A DNA stretch of 64,000 nt from Streptomyces hygroscopicus subsp. hygroscopicus (lineage in GTDB: Bacteria > Actinomycetota > Actinomycetes > Streptomycetales > Streptomycetaceae): assembly GCF_030269125.1 (NCBI RefSeq), contig NZ_BSSM01000001.1, positions 744,001 to 808,000 on the forward strand, written 5' to 3'. Of the stretch, positions 47,667-55,671 are shown piece after piece. Both the position numbers and the translations under genes were made by a program. Below the pieces are notes generated by a model. The model saw nothing but the letters and a program-made list of their open reading frames with translations. It ran no database searches and was not told where the DNA came from. The first letter of the stretch is position 1. The number at the start of each line of letters is the position of its first letter.

Positions 47667-48734
47667 TCAGCGGGCGCCGGCGCAGTGGACGTACTCCACG
47701 AGCCGGGTCAGCTCGTCCGGGTCGGTGTGGGGCATCACGCCGTGGCCGAGGTTGAAGACATGCCCCTCCAGACCCGCGGCGGCGTCCAGCACCTCCTGGG
47801 CCTTCGCCTCGACGGCGTCCTTGCCGGCGAACAGCACGGTCGGGTCCAGATTGCCCTGGAGCGCCTTGCCGGGGCCGACGCGGCGGGCCGCCTCGTCCAG
47901 CGGGACGCGCCAGTCGACGCCGACGACGTCCGCGCCGGCCTCGCCCATCAGGCCCAGCAGCTCGCCGGTGCCCACGCCGAAGTGGAGGCGCGGGACGCCG
48001 TACTCCGCGACCGCGTCGAAGACCTTGGCCGAGGCGGGCAGCACCGAGCGCCGGTAGTCGGCGGGGGCGAGCGCGCCGGCCCAGGAGTCGAACAACTGCA
48101 CCGCGGAGGCGCCGGCCTCGATCTGGACCTTCAGGAAGGCGGCCGTGATGTCGGCGAGGCGGTCGAGCAGGTCGGCCCACAGCTCGGGGTCGCCGTACAT
48201 CATCGCCTTGGCGTTCTCGTACGTCCGCGACGGGCCGCCCTCGACCAGGTAGCTGGCCAGCGTGAAGGGGGCGCCGGCGAAGCCGATCAGCGGGGTGGGG
48301 CCCAGCTCGCGGGTGAGCATCCCGATGGCCTCGGTGACGTACGAGACGTCCTCGGGGGTGAGGTCGCGCAGCCGGGCCAGGTCGGCGCGGGTGCGGATCG
48401 GCTGCTCGACGACCGGGCCGACGCCGGGCTTGATGTCGAGGTCGAGACCGATGGCCTTGAGCGGGACGACGATGTCGCTGTAGTAGATCGCCGCGTCCAC
48501 GCCGTGCCGACGCACCGGCTGGAGGGTGATCTCGGTGACCAGCTCGGGCCGCGCGCAGGACTCGAGCATCGGAATGCCCTCGCGCACCTTGCGGTACTCG
48601 GGCAGGGAGCGGCCGGCCTGACGCATGAACCACACGGGGGTGTGCGGCACCGGTTCACGCCTGCACGCCTTGAGGAAGGCGCTGTCGTACGTCGCGGTCG
48701 GCTGCTTGCCCCGGGGGGCCTCGTTGGCGGTCAC
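47667..48734 (-). CDS. hemE: Uroporphyrinogen decarboxylase
   Basis: 355-residue cytoplasmic enzyme that converts uroporphyrinogen III to coproporphyrinogen III. The signatures [20 protein letters not shown] and the [17 protein letters not shown] plus [13 protein letters not shown] segments are canonical, and [14 protein letters not shown] ends the protein. GTG at 48734 is used; GAGACT upstream at a short distance suggests a leaderless start, and there is no ribosome site. It supplies substrate for the nearby cgoX and hemQ products. Confidence 0.97.
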   Translation of the reverse strand: MTANEAPRGKQPTATYDSAFLKACRREPVPHTPVWFMRQAGRSLPEYRKVREGIPMLESCARPELVTEITLQPVRRHGVDAAIYYSDIVVPLKAIGLDLDIKPGVGPVVEQPIRTRADLARLRDLTPEDVSYVTEAIGMLTRELGPTPLIGFAGAPFTLASYLVEGGPSRTYENAKAMMYGDPELWADLLDRLADITAAFLKVQIEAGASAVQLFDSWAGALAPADYRRSVLPASAKVFDAVAEYGVPRLHFGVGTGELLGLMGEAGADVVGVDWRVPLDEAARRVGPGKALQGNLDPTVLFAGKDAVEAKAQEVLDAAAGLEGHVFNLGHGVMPHTDPDELTRLVEYVHCAGAR

Positions 48735-48845
48735 GGGGAAAGTCTCGCACGACCGCGTCGAGGGACCGTGCACAGGCGGCGGGGAACCGCACGTCGCGGG
48801 GTGTCCTGCCTGCGCAGAGGCCCGGTTCCCCTTACTCTTCCCCGC

Positions 48846-49523
48846 ATGGCTGCGGCTCACGGACACAGGTCGGATGGCGCTGACGGATTGGGCGACGTGA
48901 AGGACACCGAGGAGGCGGACCGGCACTCGGATGCCGCGGGTCCGCCGGCGTTCCGGACCGCGGTCGACGCTCTGCGCGGCTGCCGGCTGCGCCCGCAGGT
49001 GGAGGTCGAGCCGACCCCCGCGCCGCAGCGGCTCGCGCCGTACGCGTACGCGCTGGAGGCGGTGGTGGTCGACGGCGAGCAGGAGCTGGCCGACGGGCGC
49101 CTGGTGCTGCTGCACGACCCGGCCGGGCACGACGCCTGGCGGGGCACGTTCCGCCTGGTGACGCTGGTGCGGGCGGAGCTGGAGCCGGAGATGGCGGCCG
49201 ATCCGCTGCTGCCGGAGGTGTGCTGGTCCTGGCTGACCGGGGCGCTGGGGGCGCGCGGCCTCGGCTACGGCGAGCCGAGCGGCACCGTCACGCGCGCGAG
49301 TTCGCACTACTTCGGCGGGCTCGCCGACCGGCCGCCCGCCTCGCAGATCGAGATCCGGGCCTCCTGGACGCCGCGGGAGGGGCTCGGCGGCGTGCCGGAC
49401 GCGGCCGCCCACCTGGTCTCCTGGTGCGATCTGCTGGCCCAGGTCGGGGGCCTGCCGCCGGCCGGTCCGGGCGACGCCTCGGTGGTGACGCTGCCGCAGC
49501 GCAGGGGCCCGCAGTCCCGGTGA
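48846..49523 (+). CDS. DUF3000 domain-containing protein
   Basis: 225-residue soluble protein. After an acidic, probably disordered N-terminus (about 1-35), it matches the actinobacterial DUF3000 family, with [37 protein letters not shown] and [32 protein letters not shown] as the conserved cores. It is divergent from hemE across 111 bp; no function is known to me. A 36-bp tandem duplication spans its stop codon. Confidence 0.85.
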   Translation: MAAAHGHRSDGADGLGDVKDTEEADRHSDAAGPPAFRTAVDALRGCRLRPQVEVEPTPAPQRLAPYAYALEAVVVDGEQELADGRLVLLHDPAGHDAWRGTFRLVTLVRAELEPEMAADPLLPEVCWSWLTGALGARGLGYGEPSGTVTRASSHYFGGLADRPPASQIEIRASWTPREGLGGVPDAAAHLVSWCDLLAQVGGLPPAGPGDASVVTLPQRRGPQSR

Positions 49524-49571
49524 TGTGACGGCGCGCGCAGGGGCCCGCAGTCCCGGTGATGTGACGGCGCG
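49501..49571 (+). repeat. 36-bp tandem duplication across the DUF3000 stop
   Basis: The 36 bp from 49501 (GCAGGGGCCCGCAGTCCCGG...) are repeated exactly from 49537 to 49571. The first copy holds the last codons and the TGA; the second lies downstream and repeats the same ending in non-coding sequence. Confidence 0.95.
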
Positions 49572-49841
49572 TCACGACCGCCGTCCCCCTCAAGGGCGTC
49601 TTATTGACCATCTCTTTGTCGATACGGCCACATTGCGCACTCGAATCGCATCCGCTCGGACCGATTCGATCTTCGGGTGATCGATCGCGTGTCCGAATTG
49701 TACGGATTGTTACTCACTAGATCGTGATCACTCTCTAAAGGCGGACAGGTTTGCTGCCGAAGACGACTGTGACCTTGAAAGCACGGTTCGTCCCGGCTTC
49801 TTCCCCACAAGCCGGCCCCGTCCCCCCACCCAGGAGGCCTG
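49572..49841. other. whiI upstream region
   Basis: An AT-rich stretch (49600-49780) with several short palindromes, among them GTGATCAC (49724-49731), precedes the WhiG-type promoter and a leader of about 75 nt. The palindromes are possible sites for developmental regulators such as BldD or WhiI itself; I cannot decide which. Confidence 0.5.
49736..49763 (+). promoter_or_regulatory. Sigma-WhiG-type promoter of whiI
   Basis: TAAA (49736-49739) and GCCGAAGA (49756-49763) are separated by 16 bp, close to the WhiG consensus TAAA-N15/16-GCCGATAA. In S. coelicolor whiI is transcribed by sigma-WhiG and represses itself, so the site is expected. Confidence 0.8.
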
Positions 49842-50501
49842 GTGTCCGTTCTCCTTGAGCAACCCGCAAGCCTGGTCGCCTACCGCCCGAACAAGCCGAC
49901 CGCCATGGTGGTCGTGGCCGACCCGCGCGTGCGTTCCACCGTCACCCGCCACCTGTGGGCGCTCGGTGTGCGCGACGTGATCGAGGCCTCGTCCATCGCG
50001 GAGGCTCGTCCCCGCATCGGCAACCCCCGCGACATCTGCGTCGCCGACGTCCACCTGCCCGACGGCTCCGGCCTGACCCTGCTGTCCGAGACCCGCGCCG
50101 CGGGCTGGCCCAACGGGCTCGCCCTCTCCGCCGCCGACGACATCGGGGCGGTCCGCAACGCCCTGGCGGGCGGGGTCAAGGGCTACGTCGTCACCGGCAC
50201 CCGCACCAACATCGGGCTCCCCACCCGCCCCGGTGCGGCCCCCCTCGGCGCCGCCGCCCGCATGCACCGCCGCCCCCCGGGTGCCCCGAGCCACCCGGGC
50301 GGCTACCGCGAACTGTCCGGACGCGAGGTCGAGGTGCTGCGACTGGTCGCGGAGGGCCAGTCGAACAAGGCGATCGGCGTGTCCATGGGCCTGTCCGCCC
50401 TCACCGTGAAGAGCCACCTCGCCCGCATCGCCCGCAAGCTGGGCACCGGCGACCGGGCCGGCATGGTCGCCGTGGCCCTGCGCACCGGGATCATCCACTG
50501 A
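49842..50501 (+). CDS. whiI: Sporulation response regulator WhiI
   Basis: 219-residue atypical orphan response regulator of the NarL/LuxR class, needed for sporulation septation and known to act as a heterodimer with BldM. The receiver domain (about 20-120) has D69 in ICVADVHLPDGSG and K113 in VKGYVV, but the acidic pair at 26-27 is AD instead of DD, so the phosphorylation pocket is incomplete. A long linker leads to the HTH (about 155-215: LSGREVEVLRLVAEGQSNKAIGVSMGLSALTVKSHLARIARKLG). The sequence closely resembles WhiI as I remember it, and the location next to RNase D and hemE agrees. A GTG start follows AGGAGG. Confidence 0.93.
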   Translation: MSVLLEQPASLVAYRPNKPTAMVVVADPRVRSTVTRHLWALGVRDVIEASSIAEARPRIGNPRDICVADVHLPDGSGLTLLSETRAAGWPNGLALSAADDIGAVRNALAGGVKGYVVTGTRTNIGLPTRPGAAPLGAAARMHRRPPGAPSHPGGYRELSGREVEVLRLVAEGQSNKAIGVSMGLSALTVKSHLARIARKLGTGDRAGMVAVALRTGIIH

Positions 50502-50596
50502 CCGCCTCCGCTCCCCCGCCCCCTTCTCCGTCCACCTCCCCCTACGCCCCGTCTCCCCCTACGCCTGCCCCTCCACCGACCGCTTCCGGAAAGCGA

Positions 50597-50618
50597 CCGG
50601 TTCACTCGCGTGAACCGG
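50597..50618 (+). terminator. Hairpin after whiI
   Basis: CCGGTTCAC (50597-50605) and GTGAACCGG (50610-50618) form a perfect 9-bp stem with loop TCGC, about 95 bp after the whiI stop. Confidence 0.5.
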
Positions 50619-50656
50619 CGGTTTCACCGGGCTGACTGGTTTACGACCCCTCGGCG

Positions 50657-50684
50657 CCCGTCGACGGAACGTTCCGGCGACGGG
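50657..50684. promoter_or_regulatory. Nested palindrome upstream of the RNase D gene
   Basis: CCCGTCG (50657-50663) and CGACGGG (50678-50684) flank the perfect palindrome GGAACGTTCC (50666-50675). It sits about 18-45 bp before the -10-like TACCCT (50702-50707) of the downstream gene, at the position of an operator, but could also be part of a terminator. Confidence 0.4.
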
Positions 50685-50713
50685 TGCTGTCCACGCATGG
50701 ATACCCTTGACAG

Positions 50714-52003
50714 GTGACCGACGCCCAAGACACCGCAGCAGACAGCACCCGGCGCAGCAGTGGAGGCACGCCTCCCGACGACGCCGGATCTTCTGTGACG
50801 GAGGCGCCGACACCCCTGCTCGAACCCCGTGAGGGCATTCCGCCCGTGATCGCCGACGAGGCCGCGCTCGCCGAGGCGGTCGCCGCCTTCGCCGCCGGCT
50901 CCGGGCCCGTCGCGGTGGACGCCGAGCGCGCCTCCGGGTACCGCTACGGCCAGCGCGCGTATCTGGTGCAGCTGCGCCGCGAGGGCGCCGGCACCGCACT
51001 GATCGACCCCGTCGCCTGCCCCGACCTGTCCGCGCTCGGCGAGGCGCTGTCCGGCGTGGAGTGGGTGCTGCACGCGGCCACGCAGGACCTGCCGTGCCTG
51101 CGCGAGATAGGCATGCTCCCCACCCGGCTGTTCGACACCGAGCTGGCCGGCCGGCTCGCCGGGTTCCCCCGCGTCGGCCTCGGCGCGATGGTGGAGAACG
51201 TCCTCGGCTTCGTCCTGGAGAAGGGCCACTCCGCCGTCGACTGGTCCACCCGCCCGCTGCCCGAGCCCTGGCTGCGCTATGCCGCGCTCGACGTCGAACT
51301 CCTCGTGGACCTGCGCGACGCCCTGGAGAAGGAGCTGGACCGCCAGGGCAAGCTGGAGTGGGCCCTCGAGGAGTTCGACGCGATCGCGAGCGCCCCGCCG
51401 GCCGAGCCCCGCAAGGAGCCGTGGCGCCGTACGTCCGGGATGCACAAGGTACGGCGCCGCCGGCAGCTGGCGGTCGTACGGGAGCTGTGGGAGACGCGGG
51501 ACCGTGTCGCACAGCGGCGTGACGTCTCGCCGGGCAAGGTGCTGCCGGACGCGGCGATCGTCGAGGCGGCGCTGGCCGTGCCGGGCAACGTGCACGCCCT
51601 GGCCGCACTGAGCGGGTTCGGGCACCGGACCGGCCGGCGGCAGCTGGAGCAGTGGCAGGCGGCGGTGGACCGGGCGAAGGCCCTGCCGGAGTCGGAGCTG
51701 CCGCAGCCCGGACAGCCGGTGACGGGTCCGCCCCCGCCGCGGGCGTGGGCCGACAAGGACCCCTCGGCGGCGGCCCGCCTCTCCGCCGCGCGGGCGGCGG
51801 TGACCGCCCTCGCCGAGCGGCTTTCCATGCCACAGGAGAACCTGATCTCTCCGGACACGGTCCGCCGCGTGTGCTGGCAGCCGCCCGCCGTGGTCGACAC
51901 CGGGTCCGTCTCCGCGGCGCTCGCGGGGTACGGCGCGCGTCCGTGGCAGGTGGAGCTGGTGACGCCGGTCCTGGTGGACGCGCTGTCTGCCAAGGGCGCG
52001 TGA
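50714..52003 (+). CDS. Ribonuclease D-like 3'-5' exonuclease with HRDC domain
   Basis: 429-residue DEDDy exonuclease. The catalytic acids are in VAVDAERASGYRYGQ (DxE), WVLHAATQDLPCLREIG (Asp) and YAALDVELLVDL (Tyr and Asp). An HRDC domain follows (about 235-320, with RREKEPWRR-like MHKVRRRRQLAVVRELWETRD). It would trim tRNA or other structured RNA. The first 45 residues are acidic and not conserved-looking. The GTG has TACCCT 6 bases upstream and no ribosome site, again pointing to a leaderless mRNA. Conserved between whiI and the fad operon in Streptomyces. Confidence 0.92.
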   Translation: MTDAQDTAADSTRRSSGGTPPDDAGSSVTEAPTPLLEPREGIPPVIADEAALAEAVAAFAAGSGPVAVDAERASGYRYGQRAYLVQLRREGAGTALIDPVACPDLSALGEALSGVEWVLHAATQDLPCLREIGMLPTRLFDTELAGRLAGFPRVGLGAMVENVLGFVLEKGHSAVDWSTRPLPEPWLRYAALDVELLVDLRDALEKELDRQGKLEWALEEFDAIASAPPAEPRKEPWRRTSGMHKVRRRRQLAVVRELWETRDRVAQRRDVSPGKVLPDAAIVEAALAVPGNVHALAALSGFGHRTGRRQLEQWQAAVDRAKALPESELPQPGQPVTGPPPPRAWADKDPSAAARLSAARAAVTALAERLSMPQENLISPDTVRRVCWQPPAVVDTGSVSAALAGYGARPWQVELVTPVLVDALSAKGA

Positions 52004-52194
52004 GCGCCGCTGGAATGCGTGACGTCGAGCGGCCGCGGGTCTCCCGCGGCCGCTCGCGCGTTTCCCCGCGCCCCTGGCGCGACGCGCGACCGGGCCGCAC
52101 AGATCGCGCCAACCTGCGAACCGCCGCGGCGCTCACCGGCGTCCGCCACCGGTGTGACCTTCACCGCTGGCCCCGGCAGGACTGGGCAGCTACA

Positions 52195-52228
52195 TTACTC
52201 GCAAGTAGCATGGGCTTAAGCAAGCGCT
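52195..52228 (+). promoter_or_regulatory. Candidate operators upstream of the fad operon
   Basis: A perfect inverted repeat TACT-CGCA-AGTA (52196-52207) is followed by TAGCAT (52206-52211), a possible -10, and by AAGCAAGCGCT (52218-52228), similar to motifs seen near fatty-acid degradation genes in actinobacteria. They lie 30-65 bp before the thiolase start, in the only AT-rich part of the spacer. A TetR-type repressor responding to acyl-CoA is the likely user; none is encoded here. Confidence 0.45.
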
Positions 52229-52258
52229 CAGCGTCCCGCACCATGGAGGAGAGCCATC

Positions 52259-53476
52259 GTGCCTCGTACCGTCAGGGACGTCGTCTTCGTCGACGGCGTC
52301 CGCACCCCGTTCGGCAAGGCGGGCCCGAAGGGCATCTACCACGAGACTCGCGCCGACGACCTCGTCGTCAAGGCGATCCGGGAGCTGCTGCGCCGCAACC
52401 CCGGCCTGGACCCGAAGAAGATCGACGAGGTCGCCATCGCCGCGACCACGCAGATCGGCGACCAGGGCCTGACCCTCGGCCGCACCGCCGGCATCCTCGC
52501 GGGTCTGCCGCAGTCCGTGCCCGGTTACTCCATCGACCGCATGTGCGCCGGTGGCCTGACCGCCGTGACGTCCGTGGCCGGCTCCATCGCGTTCGGCGCC
52601 TACGACGCCGTCATCGCCGGTGGCGTCGAGCACATGGGCCGCCACCCGATGGGCGAGGCCGTCGACCCGAACCCGCGCTTCGTGAGCGAGAAGCTGGTGG
52701 ACGAGTCGGCCCTGTTCATGGGCATGACCGCGGAGAACCTGCACGACCGCTACCCGAGCCTCACCAAGCTGCGCTCCGACGAGTACGCGGTGCGCTCGCA
52801 GGAGAAGGCCGCCAAGGCGTACGCCGACGGCAAGATCCAGCAGGACCTGGTGCCGATCTCGGTTCGCCGCACCACCGACGTGGGCGGCGAGACCGGCTGG
52901 GGTCTGGTGACCGCCGACGAGCCGATGCGCCCGGGGACCACCCTGGAGGGCCTGGCCAACCTCAAGACGGCGTTCCGCGTCCACGGCCGCGTCACCGCCG
53001 GCAACTCGGCCGGTCTGAACGACGGTGCCACCGCGTCGATCATCGCCAGCGAGGACTTCGCCCGCGAGAACGGCCTCCCGGTCAAGATGCGCCTCGTCTC
53101 CTACGCCTTCGCCGGCGTGGAGCCCGAGGTCATGGGCTACGGCCCGATCCCGGCCACCGAGAAGGCGCTCGCCAAGGCGGGCCTGTCCATCTCCGACATC
53201 GGCCTGTTCGAGATCAACGAGGCCTTCGCCGTCCAGGTGCTGGCCTTCCTCGAGCACTACGGCATCGCCGACGACGACGCGCGCGTCAACCAGTACGGCG
53301 GCGCCATCGCCTTCGGTCACCCGCTGGCCTCCTCCGGCATCCGTCTGATGACGCAGCTGGCCCGCCAGTTCGAGGAGCAGCCGCACGTCCGCTACGGCCT
53401 GACCACCATGTGCGTCGGCTTCGGCATGGGCGCGACGGTCATCTGGGAGAACCCGCACTTCGAGGGGGACAAGTGA
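52259..53476 (+). CDS. fadA: Acetyl-CoA C-acyltransferase (thiolase), FadA-like
   Basis: 405-residue thiolase that cleaves 3-ketoacyl-CoA to acetyl-CoA and a shortened acyl-CoA. The nucleophilic Cys is in DRMCAGGLTAV (about residue 96), the His in FGHPLASSG and the second Cys in TMCVGFGMG near the C-terminus. GTG start after GGAGGAG. The stop overlaps the start of the next gene by 4 bp, so the pair makes one trifunctional beta-oxidation system. Confidence 0.95.
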   Translation: MPRTVRDVVFVDGVRTPFGKAGPKGIYHETRADDLVVKAIRELLRRNPGLDPKKIDEVAIAATTQIGDQGLTLGRTAGILAGLPQSVPGYSIDRMCAGGLTAVTSVAGSIAFGAYDAVIAGGVEHMGRHPMGEAVDPNPRFVSEKLVDESALFMGMTAENLHDRYPSLTKLRSDEYAVRSQEKAAKAYADGKIQQDLVPISVRRTTDVGGETGWGLVTADEPMRPGTTLEGLANLKTAFRVHGRVTAGNSAGLNDGATASIIASEDFARENGLPVKMRLVSYAFAGVEPEVMGYGPIPATEKALAKAGLSISDIGLFEINEAFAVQVLAFLEHYGIADDDARVNQYGGAIAFGHPLASSGIRLMTQLARQFEEQPHVRYGLTTMCVGFGMGATVIWENPHFEGDK

Positions 53477-55599
53477 GCACCACCGAGCTTCTGAAGCAGG
53501 CTTCGGACCTGTTCCCCGACGAGGTCGTCACCAGCGCGCACGTCCGCCACTTCGACCTCCCGTTCGGCGCCGGCCGCTTCGCGCTGATCACGCTGGACAA
53601 CGGCCTGGACCACACCAAGCCGACCACCTTCGGCCCGGCCTCGCTCGCGAACCTGAACGCGGCGATCGACCAGGTCGAGAAGGAGGCGGCCGAGGGTGCG
53701 ATCGCCGGTGTCGGCATCACCGGCAAGCCGTTCATCTTCGCCGTCGGCGCCGACCTCAAGGGCGTCGAGCTGCTGAAGGAGCACGAGCACGCGCTCGCCA
53801 TCGGCAAGGGCGGCCACGAGGTCTTCAAGCGCCTCGCGGGCCTCGCCGTGCCGACCTTCGCCTACTACAACGGCGCGGCCATGGGCGGTGGCGTCGAGGT
53901 CGGCCTGCACTGCACCTACCGGACCGTCTCCCAGGCGATCCCGGCGTTCTCGCTGCCCGAGGTCTTCCTCGGTCTGGTCCCCGGCTGGGGCGGCTGCACC
54001 CTGCTGCCGAACCTGATCGGCGCCGACAAGGCCGTCTCGGTCATCATCGAGAACTCGCTGAACCAGAACAAGCAGCTCAAGGGCAAGCAGGTCTTCGAGC
54101 TCGGCATCGCCGACGCCATCTTCGAGGGCGCCGACTTCCTGGAGCAGTCGCTCCTGTGGACGGCGAAGGTCCTCAAGGGCGACATCACCGTCGAGCGCCC
54201 GGAGATCGACCGCGGCGAGGCCTGGGACCAGGCCGTCGCCAAGGGCCGCTTCATCGCCGACGCCAAGGTGCACGGCGCCGCCCCGGCCGCCTACCGCGCC
54301 CTGGAGATCATCGAGGCCGCCAAGAACGGCGACCTCCAGCAGGGTTACGACGCCGAGGACCAGGCGCTCGCCGACCTCATCATGGGCGGCGAACTGCGCG
54401 CGGGCATCTACTCGTTCAACCTGGTGCAGAAGCGCGGCAAGCGCCCCGCCGGCGCCCCGGACAAGAGCCTGGCCCGCCCGGTCACCAAGGTCGGCGTCGT
54501 CGGCGCCGGTCTGATGGCCAGCCAGCTCGCGCTGCTCTTCCTGCGCCGCCTGGAGGTGCCGGTCGTGCTGACCGACATCGACCAGGAGCGCATCGACAAG
54601 GGTGTGGGCTACGTCCACGGCGAGATCGACAAGCTGCTCGCCAAGGGCCGCATCCACCAGGACAAGGCCAACCGCCTCAAGGCACTGGTCACCGGTGTCC
54701 TGGACAAGGCCGAGGGCTTCGCGGACGCGGACTTCGTCATCGAGGCCGTGTTCGAGGAGATGAGCGTCAAGCAGAAGGTGTTCGCGGAGGTCGAGGCGGT
54801 CGCCCCGGCGCACGCGGTCCTCGCGACCAACACCTCCTCGCTGTCGGTGTCGGAGATGGCCTCCAAGCTCCAGCACCCCGAGCGGGTCGTGGGCTTCCAC
54901 TTCTTCAACCCGGTCGCGATCCTGCCGCTCCTGGAGATCGTCCGCGGCGAGCGGACCGACGACGCCTCCCTGGCCACCGCCTTCGCGGTCGCCAAGAAGC
55001 TGAAGAAGACGGCGGTACTGGTCAAGGACGCCCCGGCGTTCGTCGTGAACCGCATCCTGACCCGCTTCATGGGCGAGATCCAGAACGTCATCGACGAGGG
55101 CACCCCGGTCGAGGTCGCCGAGAAGGCGGTCGAGCCGCTGGGCCTTCCGATGTCCCCGCTGGTCCTGCTCGAACTGGTCGGCCCGGCGATCGGCCTGCAC
55201 GTCTCGGAGACCCTCAGCCGGGCCTTCCCGGACCGCTTCAAGGTCTCCCCGAACCTCAAGGCCGTGGTCGAGGCCGGCAAGCGCGGCTTCTACGTCTACG
55301 ACAGCGGCAAGCCGGAGCTGGACCCCGAGGTCGCCGCGCTCCTCAAGCAGGGCGATGTCGTCCTGACCGAGGAGCAGGTGCGCGACCGCGTCCTGGACGC
55401 GGTCGCGCAGGAGATCGGGCTCATGCTGGACGAGGGTGTCGTCGCCGAGGCGCAGGACATCGACCTGTGCCTGATCACGGGCGCCGGCTGGCCCTTCCAC
55501 CTGGGCGGCATCACGCCGTACCTGGACCGCGAGGGCGTCTCGGAGCGCGTGAACGGCAAGCCGTTCCTGGCCCCGGGCGTGGCGAGCGTTCCGGCCTGA
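53473..55599 (+). CDS. fadB: Fatty-acid oxidation protein FadB-like: enoyl-CoA hydratase / 3-hydroxyacyl-CoA dehydrogenase
   Basis: 708-residue multifunctional enzyme. Residues about 30-200 are a crotonase domain (AVGADLKGVELLKEH, YYNGAAMGGGVEVGLHC, LPEVFLGLVPGWGG with the catalytic Glu). Residues about 335-520 are the NAD-binding 3-hydroxyacyl-CoA dehydrogenase (VGVVGAGLMASQLALLF, TNTSSLSVSEMA, VGFHFFNPVAILPLLEIV), and about 525-700 the C-terminal helical domains. The Gly-rich loop GAGLMASQ has Ser where GAGxMG is more common, yet it fits. The GTG overlaps the thiolase stop. A strong terminator follows. Confidence 0.95.
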   Translation: MSTTELLKQASDLFPDEVVTSAHVRHFDLPFGAGRFALITLDNGLDHTKPTTFGPASLANLNAAIDQVEKEAAEGAIAGVGITGKPFIFAVGADLKGVELLKEHEHALAIGKGGHEVFKRLAGLAVPTFAYYNGAAMGGGVEVGLHCTYRTVSQAIPAFSLPEVFLGLVPGWGGCTLLPNLIGADKAVSVIIENSLNQNKQLKGKQVFELGIADAIFEGADFLEQSLLWTAKVLKGDITVERPEIDRGEAWDQAVAKGRFIADAKVHGAAPAAYRALEIIEAAKNGDLQQGYDAEDQALADLIMGGELRAGIYSFNLVQKRGKRPAGAPDKSLARPVTKVGVVGAGLMASQLALLFLRRLEVPVVLTDIDQERIDKGVGYVHGEIDKLLAKGRIHQDKANRLKALVTGVLDKAEGFADADFVIEAVFEEMSVKQKVFAEVEAVAPAHAVLATNTSSLSVSEMASKLQHPERVVGFHFFNPVAILPLLEIVRGERTDDASLATAFAVAKKLKKTAVLVKDAPAFVVNRILTRFMGEIQNVIDEGTPVEVAEKAVEPLGLPMSPLVLLELVGPAIGLHVSETLSRAFPDRFKVSPNLKAVVEAGKRGFYVYDSGKPELDPEVAALLKQGDVVLTEEQVRDRVLDAVAQEIGLMLDEGVVAEAQDIDLCLITGAGWPFHLGGITPYLDREGVSERVNGKPFLAPGVASVPA

Positions 55600-55614
55600 C
55601 ACCGGTGACAGCGT

Positions 55615-55644
55615 AAAGGGCCCCCGCCGTGGCGGGGGCCCTTT
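55615..55644 (+). terminator. Strong terminator of the fad operon
   Basis: AAAGGGCCCCCGCC (55615-55628) and GGCGGGGGCCCTTT (55631-55644) form a perfect 14-bp stem with a 2-base loop, ending in TTT, 16 bp after the fadB stop. It may also serve the convergent epoxide hydrolase gene. Confidence 0.9.
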
Positions 55645-55671
55645 CGCGTGCGCCCGAGCCCGCTTCGGTCG

